Origin: an uncultured Cocleimonas sp.
GTDB lineage: Bacteria > Pseudomonadota > Gammaproteobacteria > Thiotrichales > Thiotrichaceae
DNA length: 33,728 nucleotides
Direction: 5' to 3'
Assembly (NCBI GenBank): GCA_937929875.1
Contig: CALFUP010000077.1
Location: forward strand, 1-33,728
Each line of letters begins with the position of its first letter. Within the stretch, counting starts at the first letter, position 1. This document shows positions 17,626 to 24,177 of the stretch, in pieces. Under the pieces are notes generated by a model that was given only the letters and a program-made list of their open reading frames with translations, was not told where the DNA came from and searched no databases. The translations under genes and the position numbers were made by a program.

Positions 17626-18203
17626 CAGATAAGTCTTATTTTCGTAGTTCTGGTTTTGTGAAAGAATCAGAAATTTATACGGAGTTGGGTACACTTATTG
17701 ATTTGAAAAAAGTTCCTCCTTTTTTAAGAACATTACTTGTTACGGATGGAACCGTTACAAAATCTTTGGAAGCGTGGTTTTGGGAACGAATAAAAATACA
17801 CCCCATAAGTAATTCCTTAGAAGTTATGAAAGATGGCCTCCCAGGCCTAGAGGTATCTACTGGTGATAAGGTTTTACATCGCGAAGTTATTTTGAAAGGT
17901 GTCGAATCTGGTACAAACTATGCTTGTGCTCGTTCAAATGTTTCGCTCAAACATTTACCCAAAGAGATAGGGGATGCCTTAGAAAAAGGTGAAATTGGTA
18001 TCGGTGAATTATTACGAGAAGAGGGTGTTGAAACCTATCGTGATATCTTCAATATTAACTATTTATCAACCTTACCTCCGAATGATAAATTACTATCTTC
18101 ATTACCATCTGAAGTTTTATTAAGAAGTTATCGAATTAGAGTAAATGGATGTCCTGCGATTGTGGTAACTGAGTATTTTCCTGTGAGTATTTTTAAGCCT
18201 TGA
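17622..18203 (+). CDS. UbiC/DUF98-like chorismate lyase
   Basis: The product is 193 residues and can be aligned by eye along most of E. coli UbiC. LLVTDGTVTKSLE matches the first helix, and LHREVILKG carries R87, the counterpart of the catalytic arginine. YACARSNVSLKHLP is the next strand, EKGEIGIGELL follows, and SYRIRVNGCPAIVVTEYFP ends with E184, the counterpart of the catalytic glutamate. UbiC makes 4-hydroxybenzoate from chorismate, and Mycobacterium uses a relative (Rv2949c) to feed a polyketide synthase. The start overlaps the formyltransferase stop as ATGA, so translation is coupled and the gene belongs to the cluster rather than to ubiquinone synthesis. No ubiA and no acyl-AMP ligase lies nearby, so how an aromatic acid would be used is unclear. 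Confidence 0.8.
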   Translation: MTDKSYFRSSGFVKESEIYTELGTLIDLKKVPPFLRTLLVTDGTVTKSLEAWFWERIKIHPISNSLEVMKDGLPGLEVSTGDKVLHREVILKGVESGTNYACARSNVSLKHLPKEIGDALEKGEIGIGELLREEGVETYRDIFNINYLSTLPPNDKLLSSLPSEVLLRSYRIRVNGCPAIVVTEYFPVSIFKP

Positions 18204-18215
18204 TGATAATGATGG

Positions 18216-18233
18216 AAAAGTAGGGGGGTGTCA
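18216..18233 (+). repeat. G-run dispersed repeat, copy 3
   Basis: The sequence AAAAGTAGGGGGGTGTCA is identical to the core of copy 1. It occupies the 41-bp gap between the convergent ends of the chorismate lyase gene and the methyltransferase gene, and marks the right border of the polyketide cluster. Confidence 0.8.
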
Positions 18234-18244
18234 TTTTTTATTAT

Positions 18245-19177
18245 TTAAAGACTAAAAATCAATACTTTTGTACCTTTGTCTTGAACATCATTATAAACCT
18301 CTGGCGGTTTGATTTCGTCTATCAATTTAAAATTAGGGGCATTCTCTTTCATCATGTTGGATAAAAAATCTACACCCGTTAATGATCCTAAATGAGGCGT
18401 ATTTATACACAGAAATAAGAGACCATCTTTATTAAGAAACTCGACAAATCTCCGAATCATTTTTGGATAATCCCTGACAAGATCAATGCTGCCTTTTTGA
18501 AAAGTAGGAGGATCACAAATAATTAAGTCATAAGGTCCACGTTTATTGATTCGACCAAATGATTTTAGAATGTTCAATTTTTCAAAACGAATTTTATCTA
18601 AAGCTTGTTCATTGAGCCGATGATTTTCGCGTCCAGTATTTAAAAAAGGGCTGCTCATATCTATGTTGAAAACCGATTTTGCGCCTCCAGCCAAGGCTGC
18701 TACTGAAAATCCACAGGTATAAGAAAAGAGATTAAGTATCTGTTTGTTATTACTATTTTCTTTTACCCAATCTCGGCCATTTTTCATATCTAAAAATAAG
18801 CCTGTATTCGCACCAGATTTAAAAGTAAGTTTATATTTTAACTCACCCTCAAGTATATCTAGTTGATGAATTGAATCGCCATAGATCGTTTCAAATACCC
18901 AACTAGTTTCATATCTGTGCTGTACTTGAATTGAAGTACATTGATAAAATCGAGTTTTTAGCTCATTTGCTAACTGAGTCAAATCAGTCTTACTCAAAGG
19001 GGCAAACAGCGTTATTAATAAAACTGGTTTTAACCAATCAATCGTAATGTGATTTAAATCTTTGTAAGCATGCCCACGGCCATGAAAAAGACGTTGTGCT
19101 TGCTCAAACTTTCCTTCAACAGGAACAGATAAGTTTGTAAATAGTGTAGAAAAATTTAAGGGTAGTGGCGCATTCAT
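18245..19177 (-). CDS. Class I SAM-dependent methyltransferase (RlmI/RlmK-like)
   Basis: The product is 310 residues. The middle reads SGANTGLFLDMKNGRDW (about 121-137), the strand pattern of the RlmI/RlmK rRNA methyltransferase group. It is followed by SAM motif I NLFSYTCGFSVAALAGGA (149-166), acidic motif II FNIDMS, and DPPTF (222-226) as motif IV. These features suggest methylation of a base in RNA, most likely rRNA, but the exact target is not readable. There is no PUA domain of classic RlmI. It lies eight bases after the DUF3465 gene on the same strand, so the two probably form an operon. Confidence 0.85.
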   Translation of the reverse strand: MNAPLPLNFSTLFTNLSVPVEGKFEQAQRLFHGRGHAYKDLNHITIDWLKPVLLITLFAPLSKTDLTQLANELKTRFYQCTSIQVQHRYETSWVFETIYGDSIHQLDILEGELKYKLTFKSGANTGLFLDMKNGRDWVKENSNNKQILNLFSYTCGFSVAALAGGAKSVFNIDMSSPFLNTGRENHRLNEQALDKIRFEKLNILKSFGRINKRGPYDLIICDPPTFQKGSIDLVRDYPKMIRRFVEFLNKDGLLFLCINTPHLGSLTGVDFLSNMMKENAPNFKLIDEIKPPEVYNDVQDKGTKVLIFSL

Positions 19178-19185
19178 ACTGTTAC

Positions 19186-19713
19186 CTAACGATATACTTT
19201 CCCATTAGCTTTTATCCAACCACCTTTCTTAAGTCCTTTTGGGTCATGATGCGTCCAATGTATCACGCCTCCGCGATTATTCCATTCATATCGGCCATAA
19301 ACACTGATTGAATCTCCCTTTTTGATGGGGACTCTAGATGCTAGGTCTATATTGTGAGCAACCAACAAGGTAATGTCCGATGAGGGACTAATAAGAAACT
19401 TTTGATGACGACTACCACTCAGGTCATCTTTAAGCTTATGAACAATTTTTCCATTTAAACCTACCCAGAACTGTGCATTAGTATTATTTTTTGCTTCCCT
19501 AATTTGACTAATTGCCTGTTTTTGTTCATTTTTAGTAAATTGAGTTACGGTGGTTTTAATGGAAGAACTCGTATCTGAGCTATAATTTTTATTATAGTAA
19601 TTAACACCAGTTGCAATGGCTGCTGCAACTAGCATAAATATTATTCTTCTAATTTTTCGTCTTAGATTTTTTTTGAAAGGATAGCGACGATATTTAGAAG
19701 AGTTGCTGCGCAT
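19186..19713 (-). CDS. Membrane-anchored DUF3465 protein
   Basis: The product is 175 residues. A very basic start (RYPFKKNLRRKIRR) leads into one membrane segment at about 28-43 (IIFMLVAAAIATGVNYY), then a serine/threonine-rich linker. A C-terminal small beta domain has GKIVHKLKDDLSGSRHQKF, LLVAHNIDLASRVP, KKGDSISVYGRYEWN and GGVIHWTHHDPKG. This pattern matches DUF3465, probably OB-like, of unknown function. The positive charges before the segment place the domain in the periplasm. It lies upstream of and probably co-transcribed with the methyltransferase gene, though no functional link is obvious. Confidence 0.75.
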   Translation of the reverse strand: MRSNSSKYRRYPFKKNLRRKIRRIIFMLVAAAIATGVNYYNKNYSSDTSSSIKTTVTQFTKNEQKQAISQIREAKNNTNAQFWVGLNGKIVHKLKDDLSGSRHQKFLISPSSDITLLVAHNIDLASRVPIKKGDSISVYGRYEWNNRGGVIHWTHHDPKGLKKGGWIKANGKVYR

Positions 19714-19802
19714 AGTTTTAATTAATTTGATGTTTGTTGTTTTCGCTATTTTGCATCTTCAACGATCTATTTACGATAGCGTTTGATATATCGAGTATAA
19801 CA

Positions 19803-19959
19803 ATGATTCAAGAATCAATACTTACTTGTTCTCACTGCAAGGATAAACGACGAGAAGAACTAATATTAGACTAAAAATTGCTACATTTATTGTGAACATG
19901 GTGACTATCCATGTTTATATGCTCAAGTGATTATTCCTGCTGGTTACAACAATGAATAA
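19803..19959 (+). pseudogene. Decayed GDCCVxC-type small Cys-rich protein gene
   Basis: ATG at 19803 opens MIQESILTCSHCKDKRREE and stops after 23 codons at 19872. One frame over, 19879-19959 reads CYIYCEHGDYPCLYAQ before a stop. The two halves look like the start (LTCPHC) and end (CCVFCSYGxxPC) of the roughly 65-70-residue GDCCVxC family, recalled from metal-resistance neighbourhoods. The middle, with the family's DACQFFY segment, is gone and the reading frame is broken. The total is 157 bp. This is a recollection-based match, hence moderate confidence. Confidence 0.45.
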
Positions 19960-19992
19960 TTTACATATATAAATTTCTCAAGGAGAGAAAAC

Positions 19993-20418
19993 ATGTCTGA
20001 TAAACAATTTGCCAGTGGAAAGTGCCTATGCGGAAAAGTCAATTACACCATAAAGGAAGAACCTTTGAAAATGGCTCAATGTCATTGTCTCGATTGCCAA
20101 CGTTCTTCGGGGACAGGTCATTTATCTCTCGCTTTCTTTAGTAAAGATAAAGTTAGCATAGAAGGGGAGACTAGTTCATTCACGACGCAAGCCGACGATG
20201 GGCCTGAAATAACACGTCATTTTTGTCCAGATTGTGGTAGCCGACTATATGGCACCAATAATGTGAATACCGGTTTGATTAGTATTTCCGTTGGTTGTCT
20301 CGATGATCATTCATGGTTCACGCCACAAGCCATTGTTTACAATAAAAGAAAGCCAGCTTGGGATTGCATGGATACTAGTCTTCCCACATTTGAAGAGATG
20401 CCTCCTGCGCCCAAATAA
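19993..20418 (+). CDS. GFA-family (glutathione-dependent formaldehyde-activating-like) zinc protein
   Basis: The product is 141 residues with the GFA zinc-ligand pattern: C11-x-C13 in GKCLCGKV, C30-x-C32-xx-C35 in CHCLDCQRSSG, and C78-xx-C81 in FCPDCGSRL. Family members bind two zincs; Gfa was proposed to help glutathione react with formaldehyde, but most members have unproven roles. The protein is cytoplasmic with no signal. AGGAG at 19981 lies seven bases upstream of the ATG at 19993. It is monocistronic, with the decayed Cys-rich gene just upstream. Confidence 0.92.
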   Translation: MSDKQFASGKCLCGKVNYTIKEEPLKMAQCHCLDCQRSSGTGHLSLAFFSKDKVSIEGETSSFTTQADDGPEITRHFCPDCGSRLYGTNNVNTGLISISVGCLDDHSWFTPQAIVYNKRKPAWDCMDTSLPTFEEMPPAPK

Positions 20419-20504
20419 AAAATTATTAAACTATCTAGTGATATTGACGATGACAGTGATAAGGACAAAACATTGTTTTGATATTAGGTGGCTTTAAAAA
20501 AATC

Positions 20505-20526
20505 TTTAACCTCAAATGAGGCTAAA
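20505..20526. promoter_or_regulatory. Dyad upstream of the HhH-domain gene
   Basis: TTTAACCTCA and TGAGGCTAAA pair with one mismatch around AA, 63 bp before the next start. A run of seven A lies on its left, so on the minus strand it has terminator form, yet no minus-strand gene ends there. An operator is the alternative. Confidence 0.3.
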
Positions 20527-20588
20527 TTCTTAAAATGTACTATGTTTAGATGATAAAAACCATTACTTAACTAATTAGGAGTAAATAG

Positions 20589-21845
20589 ATGATCGATTTC
20601 TTATGTAAGCTTTGGCCTTATTTAGCAGGCGGTTTAATTGGCTGGCTTCTTGCTGGATGGTTGGCTCGAAGATTTAAATATTCAGAACCACCAGTAGAGA
20701 AAATTGTTGAAAAGCAAATTGATAATCCTCAACATCTAGCGTTAATCAGCAAGCTAGAAAATGAAAATAAGGAAGTAGCAGGCCTAAGAACCAAACTATC
20801 AGGTTATGAATCAGCGACTCCAAGGACTATTGATAATCCCACTCATTTAAAGAGGATTAATGAACTGGAAGCACAAGTGAATAGTTATAAAAATTCAATA
20901 AATGATACTTCCCCAACATATTCCTCAGGCGAGGGTAAAATAGTTGATAATCCAGCTCATTTGAAAAGAATTTCAGAGCTAGAAGCTCAAGTAGTTAGTC
21001 TGAAAAAAACGGCTAACACAACACCGCAAACGGCTCTGTCTAGTGCGACTAAAACTGTAGATAATCCTGCACATCTAAAACGGATTAGTGAACTAGAGTC
21101 TCAAGTTAAAACAATGGGCCAAGGTCCCGCAATCGATTTACTAGCAGCTAAAGCAGCTGGTTTTAGATTAAAAGATGAGAATGACTTAACTGCAATAGAA
21201 GGAATTGGCCCTAAGATCAATGATTTAATCAAAGCAGACGGTATCGAATCATTTAGTGCACTTTCTAATTCACCCGTATCAAAAATACAAACGGTGCTAG
21301 ATAATGCAGGCGCAAGTTATAAAATAGCTAATCCCGGTACTTGGCCGGATCAGGCAAACCTTGCGGCCAATAATCGCTGGTCTGCCTTGAAAGCTCTGCA
21401 AGATGTGCTAGTAGGAGGTGTTTATCCTGAATCAACAACTAAACCTAGTTACTCATCTAATTCAAGTTCATCTAAAAAGGAGAAAGAAGCATCTGCGGTA
21501 AATAAAACTGCACCAACAAAAGATCCAGAAATATCTTCATCCGTTGATAAAGCAGCTGCAAAAGCAGCTGGATTTAGAGTAAAAGCTAAAGATGGAAGAG
21601 ATGATTTTACAGTTGTAGAAGGAGTCGGTCCTAAAATTAATGATTTAATTCATGATGCTGGCATTCATACATATTCAGAATTAGGAAGAACATTGGTCGA
21701 GAGTATTCAGAAAATACTAGACGATGCTGGTCCTAGATATAAGCTAGCAAAACCCGGTACATGGCCTGCTCAAGCAGATCTAGCCGCTGAGAATAAATGG
21801 GAAGCACTTAAAGCTTGGCAAGATGAATTGGATGGAGGTAAATAA
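20589..21845 (+). CDS. Membrane-anchored protein with DNP repeats and two H3TH/HhH domains
   Basis: The product is 418 residues. A membrane segment at about 8-26 is followed by ARRFK, so the bulk should face the cytoplasm. Next comes VEKIVEKQ, then four copies of DNPxHLxxIxxLE (starting near 45, 82, 120 and 158) with low-complexity spacers. Two copies of a helix-hairpin-helix domain follow: about 183-278 with EGIGPKINDLI, and about 321-418 with EGVGPKINDLI, each ending in a PGTWP...NxWxALKAxQD motif. This resembles the predicted flap-endonuclease-like H3TH domain seen in many Bacteroidetes proteins; no nuclease active site is present. The gene ends two bases before the next ORF, whose product shares the VEK/DNP motif, so they likely work as a pair. 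AGGAG precedes the ATG. Confidence 0.8.
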   Translation: MIDFLCKLWPYLAGGLIGWLLAGWLARRFKYSEPPVEKIVEKQIDNPQHLALISKLENENKEVAGLRTKLSGYESATPRTIDNPTHLKRINELEAQVNSYKNSINDTSPTYSSGEGKIVDNPAHLKRISELEAQVVSLKKTANTTPQTALSSATKTVDNPAHLKRISELESQVKTMGQGPAIDLLAAKAAGFRLKDENDLTAIEGIGPKINDLIKADGIESFSALSNSPVSKIQTVLDNAGASYKIANPGTWPDQANLAANNRWSALKALQDVLVGGVYPESTTKPSYSSNSSSSKKEKEASAVNKTAPTKDPEISSSVDKAAAKAAGFRVKAKDGRDDFTVVEGVGPKINDLIHDAGIHTYSELGRTLVESIQKILDDAGPRYKLAKPGTWPAQADLAAENKWEALKAWQDELDGGK

Positions 21846-21847
21846 TC

Positions 21848-23200
21848 ATGGATAATAATTCTAATATTACGCCTAGATGGGCGGGTTTTCGCAAGCTCTG
21901 GATCATTGTAGCTATTATTTTGTTTCTATTGCTTGTGCTACTCATGTTGGCAGGTTACAGCCCATGGGGAACAAAATGCGATGTACCTCCTACAATAGTA
22001 GAGAAGGTTGTTGAAAAAGAAAAGCGTGTAGATAACCCAGATTTATTAGCTCGTATTGCTGTTCTTGAAAAAGAAAACACACAAATTGCGAATTTAAAAT
22101 CCAATCTAGAAGGTCTTACTAAATCATCAGGTTTAGTTGCAGGTTTACAAGCTAAAATTAAAGCGCTAGAAGCGGTTGATTTGAATTTTGAGAATCCTTC
22201 TCTGGTGAATAAAATTAGCGCTTTAGAAAAAGAGAATGGACTTATTGATGGTCTTAAAGCCAAAGTAGCTGCGCTCGAAGCAGTCGATGTTAATTTTATT
22301 AAGCCTGATGATAATTCTAATCTGTTGCAAAAAATTAGTGGCTTAGAAGCTAAGAACCTTGCAATTCCCGTTTTAGAATCACGTATAAAGATATTGGAAA
22401 CTAAAGAACCTGAATTAATTAAGATGATTGATGGTCTTAAACAAGAAAATGCTTTAATTCCTGGTTTAAAAGCAAAGCTTGCAGCTCTTGAAGCAGTCGA
22501 TGTTAATTTCACTAAACCTGATGGTAGTATCGAATTATTACAAAAAATTAGTGGTTTAGAAGCTAAAAATCTTGCAATACCCGTTTTAGAATCACGGATT
22601 AAAAATTTGGAATCTAAACAACCAATTTTGAATAAGACTATTGCGGATCTTCAAAAAGAGAATGGTTTAATTCCTGGTTTAAAAGCTAAGCTTGCGGCAT
22701 TAGAAGCAGTGGATGTTAATTTTACAAAGCCTCAAGATAATACTGAGTTGCTGACTAAGATAAGTGATTTAGAAAAAGAAAATGGCTTGATTCCTGGATT
22801 AAAGGCAAAAGTGATGGCTTTAGAGGCAATTGACATCAATTTTATTGCAAAAAAGTCAGATTCGGATTCATCAGTGATGGTTGCTCCTCAAGCGGCAAAG
22901 CTATTCTTTGAACCGGGTAGTTCACGTTTTCCAAAGGATGGGGGTCAGTCCATGGCTGATGTGATCGTGTATTTGCGAACTAATCTAGGTTCAAAGGTAT
23001 CGCTCTCAGGATTCCATGACGCGACGGGTAATGCTAAATGGAATCGTAGATTAGCAATAAAACGTTCAAACCGAGTTAAGCAAATATTGATGGATGCAGG
23101 TATTTCAGACAATCGTATCTTTGTTGAAATCCCAACGCAAACATTAGGTACGGGTGCCCCCGAAGAGGCACGAAGAGTTGAAGTAAAGGTTTTAAATTAA
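21848..23200 (+). CDS. Membrane-anchored coiled-coil protein with C-terminal OmpA-like domain
   Basis: The product is 450 residues. A basic start (FRKLW) and one membrane segment at about 17-37 imply a periplasmic body. VEKVVEKEKRVDNPDLLARI copies the motif of the preceding protein. A long heptad-rich region carries five ALEAVDxNF units (near 106, 142, 213, 284, 324). Two units are 71 residues apart and nearly identical in DNA (around 22328 and 22541), showing recent duplication. The last about 105 residues form an OmpA/MotB-like domain (KLFFEPGSSRFP, LSGFHDATG, NRRLAIKRSNRVKQIL), which in this family usually binds peptidoglycan. Together it looks like a rod from inner membrane to cell wall. 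A strong terminator follows. Confidence 0.82.
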   Translation: MDNNSNITPRWAGFRKLWIIVAIILFLLLVLLMLAGYSPWGTKCDVPPTIVEKVVEKEKRVDNPDLLARIAVLEKENTQIANLKSNLEGLTKSSGLVAGLQAKIKALEAVDLNFENPSLVNKISALEKENGLIDGLKAKVAALEAVDVNFIKPDDNSNLLQKISGLEAKNLAIPVLESRIKILETKEPELIKMIDGLKQENALIPGLKAKLAALEAVDVNFTKPDGSIELLQKISGLEAKNLAIPVLESRIKNLESKQPILNKTIADLQKENGLIPGLKAKLAALEAVDVNFTKPQDNTELLTKISDLEKENGLIPGLKAKVMALEAIDINFIAKKSDSDSSVMVAPQAAKLFFEPGSSRFPKDGGQSMADVIVYLRTNLGSKVSLSGFHDATGNAKWNRRLAIKRSNRVKQILMDAGISDNRIFVEIPTQTLGTGAPEEARRVEVKVLN

Positions 23201-23236
23201 TCAGGTTTTGTTGATAATTTAACCATTGGAAGAATC

Positions 23237-23269
23237 AAAACAACCCACTTTTTATGTGGGTTGTTTTTT
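23237..23269 (+). terminator. Rho-independent terminator
   Basis: AACAACCCAC (23239-23248) and GTGGGTTGTT (23256-23265) form a perfect 10-bp stem around a 7-base loop and run into a T tract. It ends the HhH/OmpA-like operon 37 bp after the stop codon. Confidence 0.93.
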
Positions 23270-23323
23270 GTTTGTATTACTCTTTTTCAAGAAATAATTC
23301 TTTTAATTGAATACCAAAGCATC

Positions 23324-23369
23324 AAAAAGTGGGGGGGTGTCAATGTAAACTCTCATTGGAGAGGTTACA
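23324..23369 (+). repeat. G-run dispersed repeat, copy 4, with hairpin
   Basis: The core AAAAAGTGGGGGGGTGTCA (23324-23342) is followed at once by a hairpin: TGTAA-A-CTCTC (23344-23354) and GAGAG-G-TTACA (23359-23369) around ATTG, ten pairs and one mismatch. This is the most complete copy. A short conserved core beside an imperfect hairpin is the layout of REP-like elements moved by single-stranded (Y1) transposases. Confidence 0.7.
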
Positions 23370-23574
23370 GACATATTTATTGAATAAAGTTAAGCTGGAT
23401 AATAAATTGCATCTGCAACAAGATCATTGACGTATTATACGAATAATTCAAATCAATTTAAAAAAGTGTAGGTCTATTATCAACTCAGAAATTAAACAAA
23501 GCTCTCCCTGGATCAAAAGAGCAATATATCTTTCATTATTTGCAGGATTACTCATCTTATATCGCTATTTACCT

Positions 23575-24177
23575 TTGGATGAATGGATAAATAGTTTTCA
23601 GATTTGGGTGAAAGATCTTGGTGCTTTAGGTTGGATTATTTCAATTTTTGGCTATGCAATAGCAAGTTTCTTTCTAATTCCTGGAGCACTGTTAACCATC
23701 ACCGCGGGTTTAGCCTTTGGCTTATGGGGCTTTTTTATTGTAGTCATCGGTGCAACCATTGGCGCCAGTATGTCTTTTTTAGCTGCTCGTTATTTATTTA
23801 GAGACTCTGTAGAAAAAACGCTAAGTAAACGTCCACTGTTCAATGCAATAAACGAAGCGATTAAAGAAGAAGGTTGGAAAGTCGTAGGTCTCATGAGATT
23901 TTCACCTGCAATGCCATTCAGTTTACAGAACTGGTTATTTGGTGTTACAGCCGTTAAGTTTTTCCCTTATTTTCTAGCAACTTTCTTTGGCATTATGCCT
24001 GGAACATTATTATATGTTTGGATAGGCTCAATAGGAGCAAGTGCCGCAGGTGGTGAGGCTTCAAATGCAAAATTAGCTTTTTTAGTCGTGGGAATTATTG
24101 CCACACTCGTCGTTACCATTTTTATTGGTAAAAAAGCGAAACAAAAATTAGAAGTACATGGTTTGGATAAAGAATGA
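23575..24177 (+). CDS. TVP38/TMEM64 (DedA-like) membrane protein; true start probably upstream
   Basis: This integral inner-membrane protein of the VTT/DedA-related family has the core IASFFLIPGALLTITAGLAFG, a reentrant-helix region, GATIGASMSFLAARYLF, and the later LMRFSPAMPFSLQNWLFG and FGIMPGTLLYVWIGSIGA. Family members are linked to lipid scrambling or small-molecule transport. The first usual start is TTG at 23575 (200 residues), with no ribosome site. The same frame is open back to a stop at 23428-23430 and encodes a good first membrane helix (AIYLSLFAGLLILYRYLPL), but offers only ATT, ATC or ATA codons, for example near 23476. Either a rare start is used or the N-terminus was damaged. 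The end overlaps the radical SAM gene by ATGA. Confidence 0.88.
   Translation: MDEWINSFQIWVKDLGALGWIISIFGYAIASFFLIPGALLTITAGLAFGLWGFFIVVIGATIGASMSFLAARYLFRDSVEKTLSKRPLFNAINEAIKEEGWKVVGLMRFSPAMPFSLQNWLFGVTAVKFFPYFLATFFGIMPGTLLYVWIGSIGASAAGGEASNAKLAFLVVGIIATLVVTIFIGKKAKQKLEVHGLDKE

Noticed and set aside
21955-22512. 185-codon minus-strand frame
   Set aside because: Open only because the sense strand is repetitive coiled-coil sequence; the translation is serine/phenylalanine-rich without family features.
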